Below are positions 10,969 to 20,960 of a stretch of 64,000 nt of DNA, piece by piece. Below the pieces are notes generated by a model. That model ran no database searches and had not been told where the DNA came from. It saw only the letters and a list, made by a program, of their open reading frames with translations. Numbering within the stretch: the stretch's first letter is position 1; each line of letters starts with the position of its first letter. The DNA is from Palaemon carinicauda (Eukaryota > Arthropoda > Malacostraca > Decapoda > Palaemonidae). The stretch covers positions 94,701,412-94,765,411 of the forward strand of contig NC_090750.1 in the NCBI RefSeq assembly GCF_036898095.1, given 5' to 3'. A program made the position numbers and the translations under genes.

Positions 10969-10974
10969 ACCGGT

Positions 10975-11070
10975 TGTGACCTGGAAGGGAGGGTCCGGGG
11001 GGCTTGCCCCGGCTAAGGGCTGTGATCTGGGAACTACTGTACTAGGTTAGGTTAGGTGGGTTTGTTAAGT
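10975..11070 (-). repeat. Short interspersed repeat, copy 1
   Basis: The reverse complement contains cccacctaacctaacctag, then gttcccagatcac, then a GC hairpin (ccggggcaagccccccgg). The same order of blocks occurs at 18395-18490 and 19880-19965 on plus. Three copies in 9 kb show a repeat family. I cannot assign it to a named SINE or transposon. Confidence 0.7.
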
Positions 11071-12200
11071 TCTGTGCTCCTTTTCAAAACTCTAAAGTGT
11101 TGAATAATCACGTTTTGGCCTTTTATCAACCACTTGCATGAACCATATATTTTTGCAACTGGTTATCTTGCTCTTATTTTGCATTTCTGACCATTATTAT
11201 CGCTGCAAATCACTCGTTTATTACATTTCCCCACCCAAAAACCCTGAGTTTCCCAATGAACTCCCGCTGAGTCTTTATATAAGGGGGTCCAAAAACTCAT
11301 GAACGGGTGGTTTGTCCCAATAATCAAGGTCATAAACGCATAGAACATAAGATAGTGAGTAGGAAAAATATATGGCTAATGTATTTGGCCAGAAATTAAA
11401 TTATCATATATTTACTAACTTACTAAATCTAGCAACAGCAAATCATTTGTGATGTAGCAGATACTGACAAACATAGCCCATACATACCTCGGTGAGTACT
11501 TCAAAGAAATAAATATGTCAGGTTTTGGTTTACACGGCAGATTATTATAGAAAACTGACAAATTTTTGATCCACACGATCAACACTTTAAAAGAATAGAC
11601 ACTCATGTCGAGTGCACGAACACTTACTTCGAAAACAAATGGCTTGCAGTGTTACCAGATGGGTTAGTGTAAAAATCCCTCAAAACAACCCCAAAAATCC
11701 CTATTTTCACAAATATATTCTCTTCTGATCATGTAGGCTTTACTAATATAGAAATTACTCACTATAATTCATATAAACGCAAGTTAACTAATTGCAACAA
11801 TATAAATGTTTACTCATCTTTGTTTCTTCTTCATAGAAACTTGTACGGAATAGGCTATTCCCACCAGACACCCAAAATCCTCAAATCTCCATAGCTGGCA
11901 ACACTGATGGTTGGATTAGTTACAATATTCTCGTGAGGATTAACTTTAGATTGGTAAATGGGTCCTTTTTTCGAAGTACCTGAGATATAATTTATATTTT
12001 ACGGTCACAAAATAAGATGTTAATATTTTCATTTTTTTAATTAAAGCTGTCGAACGAAATACATAATTTCTTCATTTCCTTAAGACTTGATTTTGTATGA
12101 AAATAATTCACGTGTTCACGCAAGAACTTTTTATTTTCAATTTTTTACTCTTTATTGCCTCCGCCAACGAAGTTGGAACGAGATTATGTTTAACCCCTGC

Positions 12201-12249
<49 letters not shown>

Positions 12250-12839
12250 CTTAAATTTATAACCTTCACCGAGTCTGTTTCACTTAACTTTATAGCTTTA
12301 TCCTCGAAATTCTTCAAAACATCGGCAAATACATTTGCTAAGATTAGCTTTACCACAATCTTATTTCTATTTATATTCTGAACACCTTTATGTCACTAAT
12401 TCCTAATTTCATATGATTAAACAACACATTACTAACACTTTCCATGGTCACACAAGGCGCTGTAAAATGCAGGCAAAACGAGTCTTTTCTCCTGAGAGCA
12501 TGTTGTGTATTATAAGCCATCTTAACTACCCGGTTTTATGTTTTGATTAACTGCCAGTTTTGTGTTTTTCCTGGAAACGGAGGGAGACACTACGAGCCCC
12601 TAACACCCGAGGCTTAGTCGCCTCAGTGCATGCGCGTTCGCCGGCCAAGAATCTGGTTCGCCAGGTGTGTAATCTAGTGTAAATTTGCTTAAATTACAAC
12701 ACTGTCTTGGCACATATAACGCTGAAAACAAACCGCTAGTATCACATCACTTTTATACACTGCTGGAACAGTAGAAAAATGAGAAAGACAGGAACACTTA
12801 AAAACACGTCTTCCTTCTCTGCCCGACCAAGGTCCATTC
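11071..12839. other. Non-coding A/T-rich stretch with a TG microsatellite
   Basis: No gene is recognised. The microsatellite at 12202-12247 lies just after a gcctccgccaacgaagttgg word that resembles a repeat I have seen in other invertebrate genomes, but I cannot name it. An open frame spanning the microsatellite on each strand is a by-product of the dinucleotide repeat. Confidence 0.5.
12202..12247. repeat. (TG)23 microsatellite
   Basis: This is an uninterrupted 46-bp TG dinucleotide run. Confidence 0.97.
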
Positions 12840-13123
12840 TGTGGTAATATATGTTCAATGTAGTTTTACATTTATGCTCTCATGTACGTTGTGTTTCTCT
12901 GCTTGCATTTGCCAGCTTATTATGTTGCTATTTGTGTGTCTTCGCGCATATTATTGCTTGTGAATGTCCCTGTGTTGTGTGGCCCTTACTCTGATGTATT
13001 TGTTTGTTATTGTGCGTGTAAAGTAGTGCGTGTTGTAATAGTGGCTGTTTTTATTGTTTCAGGAGGTGACTCCAGTTTTTGTGTGCAATAAAACCTATGA
13101 CAGGTTTTTCATCTTTTACAACA
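12840..13123 (+). repeat. Gypsy 5' LTR
   Basis: It begins tgtggtaatatatgttcaat and ends cttttacaaca, matching 16735-17017 almost base for base. AATAAA at 13087-13092 is a candidate polyadenylation signal about 30 bp before the end. Promoter elements are not obvious by eye. Confidence 0.92.
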
Positions 13124-13124
13124 A

Positions 13125-13139
13125 TTTATTGCACACAAA
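13125..13139 (+). promoter_or_regulatory. Candidate self-complementary primer-binding site
   Basis: The 15 bases tttattgcacacaaa start one base after the LTR. They are the exact reverse complement of 13078-13092 (tttgtgtgcaataaa) near the end of the same LTR. I cannot match the site to a tRNA 3' end. If transcription starts near 13078, the transcript's 5' end would pair with this site, as in the self-priming of Tf1/sushi-type elements. The start site is unknown, so the role is inference. Confidence 0.5.
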
Positions 13140-13156
13140 CAAAAATTTGAGAGGCC

Positions 13157-13825
13157 ATGGAACGGTTTCTACGTCCAGAACGCTTCGAGGCTGACCCGGA
13201 TTCTGCCACCGCTGCTAAGGAGTGGACGCACTGGCTGAGGACATTCAACAACTTCTACCAAGCAGTACAGAAGACATCTCCCAGTGCAGACAAACTAATC
13301 CTACTCACCAACTACGTTGCTCCTCGAGTGTACGACTACATAGCAGACTGTGACACTTATGATAAGGCTGAGAAAGCACTGACATCACTGTATGTAAAAC
13401 CTAGAAATGAGGTATTTGCTAGGCATGTCCTGGCCACACGTAGGCAGGGGTCAGGTGAGTCTCTAGACCAGTTTCTCCAAGCTCTGAAGCTCCTAGCAAA
13501 AGACTGTCAGTTCAAAGCAGTGTCGGCAGAGCAGGCGTGTGGTAACTATGTTAGAGATGCATTCATCAATGGACTTTCTTCTGGTGCCATTCGTCAAAGA
13601 CTACTCGAAAATATAACTCTTAACTTGCAAACTGCTTATGAACAGGCACGCACTTTAGAGATGGCTCAGAAACATTCTGCCTCTTATACTTCTGTTGAGC
13701 CAATTACTGCTGCTGTACCTCAGCCACAAAGTCAGTCAGGTGATTCAGTGTGTTTAGAAAGTAGTGATGAAACTGCTCATCTTGCCGCCACTACTGGCGC
13801 CAATCAGTGTTTTTTTGTGGTTTGA
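13157..13825 (+). CDS. gag: Gypsy Gag (capsid), truncated before the zinc knuckle
   Basis: This 222-residue ORF starts at an ATG 33 bp after the LTR. It has the W-x-x-W-L-R-T-F-N-N-F-Y and R-N-E-V-F-A-R-H pattern of arthropod Gypsy capsids and the E-S-L-D-Q-F-L-Q-A-L-K segment typical of retrotransposon gag. It would form the virus-like particle. The frame reaches T7 at 13810-13816 and stops at 13823-13825. Shifting by one base there opens a C-x2-C-G-L-K-R-H type knuckle, so either an indel or a -1 slip separates Gag from its nucleocapsid part. The second knuckle upstream of pol is also damaged. Confidence 0.85.
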   Translation: MERFLRPERFEADPDSATAAKEWTHWLRTFNNFYQAVQKTSPSADKLILLTNYVAPRVYDYIADCDTYDKAEKALTSLYVKPRNEVFARHVLATRRQGSGESLDQFLQALKLLAKDCQFKAVSAEQACGNYVRDAFINGLSSGAIRQRLLENITLNLQTAYEQARTLEMAQKHSASYTSVEPITAAVPQPQSQSGDSVCLESSDETAHLAATTGANQCFFVV

Positions 13826-13865
13826 AACGGCACCCTCGGTTCAAATGTCCTGCTAGGGAAGCTTT

Positions 13866-16715
13866 ATGTCTAAAGCTTCGGCAGCAACACTGGCTACTGT
13901 ATCTGGGGCTGCGCCTAGTAGTCTTAGTAAATCTTTGAGTTGTTTGAAAGTTAATGGTCTCCCTGCACTTATTGATACAGGAATCTCGGAAAATTTTGTG
14001 AGTCAGAAGATTGCTAAAGAAAACAACCTAATCATACTTCCTGACTACGGGCACGTCTCCATGGCTGATGCGTCTCTCTCGTCCAAAGTCTTAGGTCTTT
14101 GTTATGTGGATGTGGAGCTGCAAGGACAAATTTATCCTAGTGTAAAACTCAAAGTGCTGCCAGCCCTGTGTAGTGATGTAATTTTGGGGCATGAATTCTT
14201 GAAGAATCATTCTGCTCTAGAAATTGCTTTTGGAGGAGCACGCCCACCACTCAAGATATGTGGGCTGGCAGCAGTGAAGTTGGTTGCGCCCGCACTCTTC
14301 AGCAATCTCACAGCAGACTGCCGACCCATTGCTGCAAAGTCGAGACATTACTCTCAGGCTGATAAGGAATTTGTCAAAACTGAAATTGGTAGAATGCTAC
14401 AAGATTTAATAATAAGACCCAGCCAGTCTCCATGGAGGGCCCAGGTGCTAATCACTGCAGGGCACAATCACAGGAAGAGAATGGTGATTGATTATTCACA
14501 AACTATAAACAGGTTTACTGAGCTGAATGCTTACCCTTTGCCTCGGATCGATGAAACAGTGAACAATGTCTCAAGATATAAAGTGTTTAGCACCTTGGAC
14601 CTGAAGAGCGCCTACCACCAAGTGCCAATAAGAGAAGACGAAAAGTTGTACACTGCTTTTGAGGCGAGTGGAAAGCTGTATGAGTTCAATCGAATCCCAT
14701 TTGGTGTGAAGAACGGAGTGGCCGCTTTCCAACAAGTTGTGGATCAGATCCTTGCAAAAGAAAAGGTGGAAGGGGCATTTGCTTATGTGGACAATGTGAC
14801 TGTATGTGGAGAGACGGAAGAGGAGCATGACAAAAACCTAAATCATTTCTTGAAAGTGGCGAGGGATTACAACCTCACATTTAATCATGACAAGTGTGAT
14901 TTCAGGACACAGTCTATAAACCTTCTGGGATACTCTATAAAGGACGGAGAGATCAGACCTGATCCAGAACGACTGCAGCCTCTCTTGAGTCTACCCCTAC
15001 CCGAGGATACTGCCTCTCTTCGGAGAATGTTGGGGTTGCTTGCTCATTACTCACGATGGATACCCAACTTCTCTGAGAAAGTCCGGCCTCTTTCACACTC
15101 CACGAGATTCCCATTGTCTTTTGAAGCTTCTCTGACTTTTGAGAAATTGAAGAATGAAATTGCGAAGTCCGTGGTGCAAGCCATTGATCCTACATCCCCT
15201 TTCACAGTCGAAACAGATGCCTCAGACCATGCCATTGCCGCTACTCTCACTCAGAATGGACGTCCTGTAGCGTTCTTCTCTCGCACTCTCTCTGACAGTG
15301 AACAAAGGCATTCTTCAGTAGAGAAAGAAGCTTATGCCATAGTTGAGGCCCTCAGAAAGTGGAAGCATTACCTAATTGGTCATCACTTTAAGCTGATTAC
15401 TGACCAGCGAAGTGTAACATTCATGTTCGACACAAGATCTTCAAGCAAAATCAAGAACGACAAGATAGCCAGGTGGCACATTGAACTGTCATGCTACCAC
15501 TACGATATAGTGTATCGTCCAGGTACGGAAAATATTCCTGCAGATGCTCTCCTGCGTATCTGTGGTGCTGTAGCTACAGACAAACTCAAACAACTGCATG
15601 AAAGTCTATGTCATCCTGGAGTGTCAAGGATGGTGCATTTCATTCGAGTTCGGAACCTGGCTTATTCTGTTGAGGATGTAAAGAAGGTTACTGCTTCTTG
15701 TCCAATCTGCTCTACTGTCAAACCTCAGTTCTATAAGCCTGATGATGGCCATCTGGTGAAAGCTACTCAGCCATACGAGAGATTGAACTTGGATTTTAAG
15801 GGGCCCCTTCCGTCACAGTCGAAAAACAGATACTTTCTCACAGTCATTGACGAATTCGCACGGTTCCCTTTTGCGTTCCCTTGTTCAGACATGACTGCTG
15901 GTGCTATCATCGGGTGTTTGGTACAACTGTTTGCACTATTCGGAATGCCAGCATACGTACACTCAGACAGGGGAGCCTCTTTCATGTCAGAAGAACTGAA
16001 GAAATTCTTACTAAAGAAAGGAGTGGCTACCAGTCGCACTACGCCCTACAACACAAGGGGCAATGGCCAGGTGGAGAGGTACAATGGAATCATATGGAAA
16101 ACCATTCGGTTAGCTCTCAGAACAAGGAATCTTGATGTCTCGAAATGGGAAGTTGTCCTCCCAGATGCACTTCACTCTATCCGTTCCCTGCTATGTACGT
16201 CAACTAATTGTACACCACATGAGCGTTTCCTAAAGCATCCTCGGAAGTCCACGTCAGGTCGTACGTTGCCTACCTGGCTCATCACCAAAGGTCCCGCTCT
16301 ATCAAGACGGCAAGTACGGCACAGCAAGAATGACCCTCTAGTAGATGAAGTAGAAATAGTAGAAGCTAATCCTGAATATGCTCGTGTCAAGTTTCCTGAT
16401 GGTAGAGAGTCCACTGTGTCTTTGAGGCATCTAGCACCTTTAAGTGGTGATGATAGTAGCAGCGTGGAGGCCACCAGACCTTCACTGCCGCAATCTCTAG
16501 AGTCTCTAGGTATATCAGAGTCTGAGGTGCGCCGTCCAGATGCTAGAGCAAGCTCGGAACCTGCTCTTCAAGAAGTCACTCATGACGTTACACCCGGGGA
16601 AAGTGCTGTTCAAGAGCTTCCTGCTGTGTCTGGTCAAGGCACTACACCTGTACCACTCCGGAGGTCCGAAAGGACCCGGCGCGCTCCTAAGTATTTTGTT
16701 GATTATGCTGCTTGA
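13866..16715 (+). CDS. pol: Gypsy Pol: protease, RT, RNase H, integrase
   Basis: The ORF encodes 949 residues. Protease active site L-I-D-T-G lies near residue 37. The RT has a conserved V-I-D-Y-S and L-D-L-K-S-A-Y-H-Q, and a catalytic box at 307-310 reading Y-V-D-N instead of Y-x-D-D. RNase H follows with V-E-T-D-A-S-D and a V-E-K-E-A-Y segment. Integrase has an H-x-H...C-P-I-C zinc region from about residue 575, then N-L-D-F-K-G, H-S-D-R-G and G-Q-V-E-R-Y supplying the D,D,E triad. The C-terminus is L-R-R-S-E-R-T-R-R-A-P rich with no chromodomain. The chosen ATG is the first in frame; the true product is probably a Gag-Pol fusion. The D-to-N change may abolish polymerisation or mark a lineage variant. 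Confidence 0.93.
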   Translation: MSKASAATLATVSGAAPSSLSKSLSCLKVNGLPALIDTGISENFVSQKIAKENNLIILPDYGHVSMADASLSSKVLGLCYVDVELQGQIYPSVKLKVLPALCSDVILGHEFLKNHSALEIAFGGARPPLKICGLAAVKLVAPALFSNLTADCRPIAAKSRHYSQADKEFVKTEIGRMLQDLIIRPSQSPWRAQVLITAGHNHRKRMVIDYSQTINRFTELNAYPLPRIDETVNNVSRYKVFSTLDLKSAYHQVPIREDEKLYTAFEASGKLYEFNRIPFGVKNGVAAFQQVVDQILAKEKVEGAFAYVDNVTVCGETEEEHDKNLNHFLKVARDYNLTFNHDKCDFRTQSINLLGYSIKDGEIRPDPERLQPLLSLPLPEDTASLRRMLGLLAHYSRWIPNFSEKVRPLSHSTRFPLSFEASLTFEKLKNEIAKSVVQAIDPTSPFTVETDASDHAIAATLTQNGRPVAFFSRTLSDSEQRHSSVEKEAYAIVEALRKWKHYLIGHHFKLITDQRSVTFMFDTRSSSKIKNDKIARWHIELSCYHYDIVYRPGTENIPADALLRICGAVATDKLKQLHESLCHPGVSRMVHFIRVRNLAYSVEDVKKVTASCPICSTVKPQFYKPDDGHLVKATQPYERLNLDFKGPLPSQSKNRYFLTVIDEFARFPFAFPCSDMTAGAIIGCLVQLFALFGMPAYVHSDRGASFMSEELKKFLLKKGVATSRTTPYNTRGNGQVERYNGIIWKTIRLALRTRNLDVSKWEVVLPDALHSIRSLLCTSTNCTPHERFLKHPRKSTSGRTLPTWLITKGPALSRRQVRHSKNDPLVDEVEIVEANPEYARVKFPDGRESTVSLRHLAPLSGDDSSSVEATRPSLPQSLESLGISESEVRRPDARASSEPALQEVTHDVTPGESAVQELPAVSGQGTTPVPLRRSERTRRAPKYFVDYAA

Positions 16716-16722
16716 ATTTCAT

Positions 16723-16734
16723 AGGTGGGGAGAA
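16723..16734 (+). promoter_or_regulatory. Polypurine tract
   Basis: The sequence aggtggggagaa directly precedes the 3' LTR start TGTGG. A purine run here primes plus-strand DNA synthesis in LTR retrotransposons. Confidence 0.8.
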
Positions 16735-17017
16735 TGTGGTAATATATGTTCAATGTAGTTTTACATTTATGCTCTCATGTACGTTGTGTTTCTCTGCTTG
16801 CATTTATCAGCTTATGATGTTGCTATTTGTGTGTCTTCGCGCATATTATTGCTTGTGGATGTCCCTGTGTTGTCTGGCCCTTACTTTGATGTATTTGTTT
16901 GTTATTGTCATGTAAAGTAGTGCGTGTTGTAATAGTGGCTGTTTCTATTGTTTCAGGAGGTGACTCCAGTTTTTGCGTGCAATAAAACCTATGACAGGTT
17001 TTTCATCTTTTACTACA
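16735..17017 (+). repeat. Gypsy 3' LTR
   Basis: It matches the 5' LTR from tgtggtaatata to cttttactaca. AATAAA occurs at 16981-16986. At the position matching 13078-13092 it has gcgtgc instead of gtgtgc, so only the 5' LTR is perfectly complementary to the primer site. Confidence 0.92.
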
Positions 17018-17024
17018 CAAGTAT

Positions 17025-17865
17025 TATAAATCTAACAGAAACTGAAATAGAGAAACTACAAAGAATAGAGAATGGTGTATACACGAAGATTTAAGGTGCC
17101 ACTAAAAGCACAGCTAATACTACTCTAAGAGGGGAGATAGGTGCATCTTCTATGAAAGCAAGGGTGATGGATGGGAAGCTACTGTACTTAAATCGTACCC
17201 TGCATGGAAAGAAGGAAATACTGAAAATAATTATCCAGGATATTCAAGAAAAAGAAGGAAGATGGTGGTAACAACCTGCAAAGTATTTGGAAGAATTAAG
17301 TTTAGGCATAAGACAAATAAGAAGAATGAACAAGGCAAAAATAAAAACGGAAACCAGAAAGTTGGATACTGAAAAGTGGAAAGAAGAAAGAGAAAGTAAA
17401 GTGAACTTAGAAATATATAGAACGTGGAAGAAAGAATTTAAAGAAGAGTTAATTTATGACAATACATTTGCTTCAGTGATATTTTTTTAGAGCAAGAACT
17501 AAGACGTTAAAACTAAATATTGTAAATAGACACAATGGGGGGAATACAAACTGTAATTTTTGTGAAAATGAGGAGGAAGATTTGATACATTTTTTGTTAT
17601 TTTGCCAAGAATATAGAAAAGAAAGGAATGAACTAATTGAGCTACAACAACCATACGAGGAAGACTTAAAGAAGATAGTAGGATTATTTTTATTTAGTGA
17701 AACAAATATAGAAAAGAAAAAAAAGAAGTATTAAACCTGGTGTGGAAGAAAAGACAAAACAGTACAAGAAGATAAACTTTGGAGGCGCCGTTGTAAAGGC
17801 TATGCCTCACCCCAGAACCTGAACCTGTTGAGCTGATCGAACTTAATAACAATAATAAGATAGAA
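17025..17865 (+). pseudogene. 3' fragment of a LINE (non-LTR retrotransposon)
   Basis: Plus-strand frames carry E-I-E-K-L-Q-R-I-E-N-G-V-Y, then L-R-G-E-I-G-A-S-S-M-K, typical of the region after the RT in several LINE clades. A C-terminal C-x2-C-x8-H-x4-C cluster follows (CNFC...HFLLFC, about 17550-17612). Several frameshifts and stops separate the pieces. A taataacaataataa tail at about 17845-17862 marks the 3' end. The Gypsy 3' LTR lies directly upstream, so the 5' part may have been lost when it inserted. The clade is not determined. Confidence 0.7.
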
Positions 17866-18394
17866 TAAGCTTAGAAGCTTTGCAGCTATCTATAGAGAGA
17901 TAGAGTGCCCGCAAACTTATTTTGCGGATTGAGCAATAAGGAACCAGGATCAACGATGTTGTTACTAGATAGCAACAAATCCCCAAGTTCCTCAACCCAA
18001 CGTTGTTACCGACGCTCACTTCATGAAGCTCATAGTTATTGTAAGTATACGTCCAGTGTTTTATAGTTTACAATGATAATATGAATTCTGGAGCCTTTGT
18101 AGTTTATGGGGACAGGCCTTTGACCAGACGAAAATCGAGTTAAAAAGTCCGAAATTGGCTCTTTTTCACGGGAATGATTATGGAATGAAATAATATTAAT
18201 CTTACTAGTTTTGTAATTGCTTGCCCCAACAATCTACATACTAGGACCACTCTGGTCATGGATGTCGGAAACGTGCGTGAAAAATGGACAACTAACCCAA
18301 AATTCCCCTCCTAACCTGACCTACAAGCCATGTCCTTACCTTCCTCGTGAACTAACCGTGAGCTAACACCCCCCTGCGACCCCCCCAACCACTA

Positions 18395-18490
18395 TCGCTA
18401 ACATACAAACCCAACCTAACCGAACCTAGTAGTTCCCAGGTCACTACCACTACCCGGGGGCAAGCCCTCGGACCCCCTCCGTAAGTCTCT
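18395..18490 (+). repeat. Short interspersed repeat, copy 2
   Basis: Blocks in order: caaacccaacctaaccgaac, agttcccaggtcac, and the GC hairpin cccgggggcaagccctcgg followed by accccctcc. It is collinear with the copies at 10975-11070 (inverted) and 19880-19965. Confidence 0.7.
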
Positions 18491-18922
18491 CCTACACAAA
18501 AAAAGGTATGGGCAGCACTCAAAATTATATCTTAACCACATTGTCATAATAAAAAAGTTACTCAGGCTTACCTTAATATTCGATATTGCAACATCACCAA
18601 TTGTACACTTCTCACATGGACCCCTAAAATCCCTTAAAAAGCCTTTTCGAAATAAATAATGAAAGAATTCGGGGATAACTCGAGTAAAATCACGTAGGTG
18701 TATATACCTTAGAGTCTTAATCGAATCAATTTGATCAATATGAATGATAAACTCAACAATATCGCTCAAAGAGTAACTGTACGAAACACGTCTATCCATT
18801 ACGGCGGTTAGAGTTGGAAAGGGTCGACTCCAGGTCAATCTCGGGTCATGTGGGGGTGGGGGGATTAAAAATTTGAAGTAAGTGGCCAACGAAAGGTTAA
18901 GTTCGGTTGCTTTGTTTGACAC
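18416..18922 (-). CDS. Unassigned 168-residue ORF, doubtful
   Basis: The frame is open for 168 codons in A/T-rich DNA, longer than its neighbours. The N-terminal half is Pro-rich then Ser/Tyr-rich; the middle is hydrophobic with I-I-H-I-D-Q-I-D. Its 3' end runs into the interspersed repeat, which is not expected of a conserved gene. I recognise no domain, and nothing nearby suggests a promoter. It may be a chance frame or the relic of an unrecognised transposon. Confidence 0.15.
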   Translation of the reverse strand: MSNKATELNLSLATYFKFLIPPPPHDPRLTWSRPFPTLTAVMDRRVSYSYSLSDIVEFIIHIDQIDSIKTLRYIHLRDFTRVIPEFFHYLFRKGFLRDFRGPCEKCTIGDVAISNIKVSLSNFFIMTMWLRYNFECCPYLFLCRRDLRRGSEGLPPGSGSDLGTTRFG

Positions 18923-19739
18923 TGGCTTTATCTACCGAAATATCTTAACTACATGTTGGCTAGCCTAACCTTTGGTTGTATATAAAACAAATTAGTATTC
19001 GGCATAATTTCAGGACGTGTCCCAACGAAATAACAATCTTAACAAGAGGTTAAAAATGAAGATTGTTGGAATTAGCGAAAACATAAGTTCGAATATCGAT
19101 ATCTGTTAAAGCTTGAGCCACCAGCTGAAAGGCGAATCGAGTGCCGCCAAACGGGTGTTTTTATAGTCAAGCAGGAAACAGTGCTTGCGGGAAATTTTAC
19201 GATCGAGTAAGTTAGCCGTGGCTTCAGCGAACGATGCATTGTAACGACCTTTCCCTAACCTAACAATTCATTATAATTATCATAGCAGCATCAAATATCA
19301 CTATAAATGATGTGTCCCTAAAAACTACAAACTTAACAGTAAAATAAATATGTAGATTGACGGGACAGTATTAAATTGTAAAAACGAACGTTTCTCAGAC
19401 TGGGATGACACGTGCTCTATCTATCGGGAAAGATGGAAACTAAGCAGGAGCTACCCGTGACTTGCGTTCGGACCGTGCTGAACTTAGAAAATATTGCCGT
19501 GGTAAAGGTAAATTATGATATTATTCAAAATGATAAAATGTGATAAAATAACATCATATTATGGTATGTTGGATCATTGTAAAGAACATCTTCCCCATAA
19601 TGAAAAACGATTTGGCTAGTAATAAGAAAGATATCGCCCTGTCCCCAAAAACTACAGACACCCCGAAATGTTCAAATATAATGACGTTCAATTTCTGTCA
19701 CTTCACTCATCAAGAACGTATGTACTGCGAACGCTTACT

Positions 19740-20945
19740 TTAGCAGTGTTACCCAACGTTACCAATGTTACACTGCCATTGCTAACATTAGCAGTGTTTC
19801 GATAATATTAGCATGTGTATTTTAAAGCATTTTTCCATATACCCTTTACACAATATATAAAATGGTACAAAAGGGTACAGAACCTAACAAACCCACCTAA
19901 CCTAACCTAGAAGTTCCCAGGTCACAACCCTTAACCGGGGCAAGCCCCCGGACCACCTTCCCAGGTCACAAACATTCCCAGGTCACAACCCCTATCCAAG
20001 GTTCTACCTGCAAATATGTAAAATTAAAGAAATTAATGACTTACTTTTATGACTGTGACGACGAAACTTGTGAGTCACCGTGGTGTTGTGACTGTGAATC
20101 TGCGACGTCTTAACTTCTTTGTCTTAGTACTGCACTTGGGGCACTGTAAATGTTGGGCTATTACATTATGAGATTTAAGAAAATTATCAACATTACAATT
20201 CACCAAAATACTTCCAAGTATGGATTACTGCAGTCGTTACAAGTTTCTAAAACTTCCATCGTAAAATACGCAAAAACACGTCACTTGCACTACCAAAAAC
20301 CTGACTTGGACAAAGGTTTCCACGGAAAAGAGTTTGTTGGAAGGTGGGGGTAGGGAAATATTAACCCCCACCCCCCTGTGCAAAGTTTCCATACATATAA
20401 GTTCGTGATTGGTTAGCGAAAAAGTAATGGGTCTAGAGAGTAAACATGAATGAACCAGAATTGGAAACTTGTCCAGAGCAAGTATTTATGTGAAATCTGG
20501 GTGTGACAAGGTAATAAAAAAATATATAAAAGTAATATAGCAAGATAAAATGGAGTGTATGATGAATGATATTTAATGGGAATATAAAATGAGGTGATTT
20601 TATAAAGTATAGGATAAAAAAAAAGTAATACTGGGGTCAAATGTAATATGTATACGAGGATATTACATAAAAGGGATGGTGTAGTTGTACTGGATCAAGT
20701 CAAATACTTGAATAAAGCGGGTGAAGTCGAATAGTTAAATTTGACGGCTAGAGAAGAGGAAATCCTATTGGTGGAGGAGGCGTCTATGCGCAGGTAGGAG
20801 GAATTCTTGCGCAGAAGGTCGAAACCTGCTATGTACAAACGAACGAACGAGAGGTAATACAACAGACAAGTCGAATGACAGAAAATAAATGAAAAACACT
20901 GCTAATGTTAGCATGTTATGCTAACACTACCAATGTTAGTTTGCG
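19740..20945. repeat. Diffuse inverted repeat around gctaacattagcagtgtt
   Basis: gctaacattagcagtgtt at about 19780-19797 is the reverse complement of aacactgctaatgttagc at about 20895-20912. Each copy lies in a cluster of related words (accaatgtta, taacattagc). A perfect hairpin, GTTAGCAT-GTT-ATGCTAAC, sits at 20907-20925. The 1.1-kb interior is non-coding and includes an interspersed repeat copy. It could be the ends of a MITE-like element or chance low-complexity similarity. Confidence 0.35.
19880..19965 (+). repeat. Short interspersed repeat, copy 3
   Basis: It carries cccacctaacctaacctag, agttcccaggtcacaaccc and the hairpin ccggggcaagcccccgg. Extra copies of ttcccaggtcaca follow to about 19995. 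Same family as 10975-11070 and 18395-18490. Confidence 0.7.
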
Positions 20946-20960
20946 AAGCTCAATATTACC

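Larger units (their letters stand above)
12840..17017 (+). mobile_element. Ty3/Gypsy LTR retrotransposon, nearly complete
   Basis: Two LTRs of 284 and 283 bp, starting TGTGGTAATA and ending CA, flank a gag ORF and a 949-codon pol with protease, RT, RNase H and integrase in Gypsy order. A purine-rich tract abuts the 3' LTR. No envelope gene or chromodomain is present. The LTRs differ by only a handful of substitutions and small indels, so insertion is fairly recent. The expected short target duplication is not evident (cattc before, caagt after). A frameshift or programmed slip lies in the gag zinc-knuckle region. Confidence 0.92.
17866..20960. other. Non-coding stretch, no recognisable gene
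   Basis: A/T-rich DNA with two copies of the short interspersed repeat, one unassigned minus-strand ORF (18416-18922) and a diffuse inverted repeat near its right end. I see no RNA gene, no coding exon with convincing homology, and no CpG-rich promoter-like block. Confidence 0.5.

Noticed and set aside
12097..12381. ORFs across the TG microsatellite
   Set aside because: The Cys-Val and His-Thr runs are dinucleotide-repeat artefacts with no conserved flanks.
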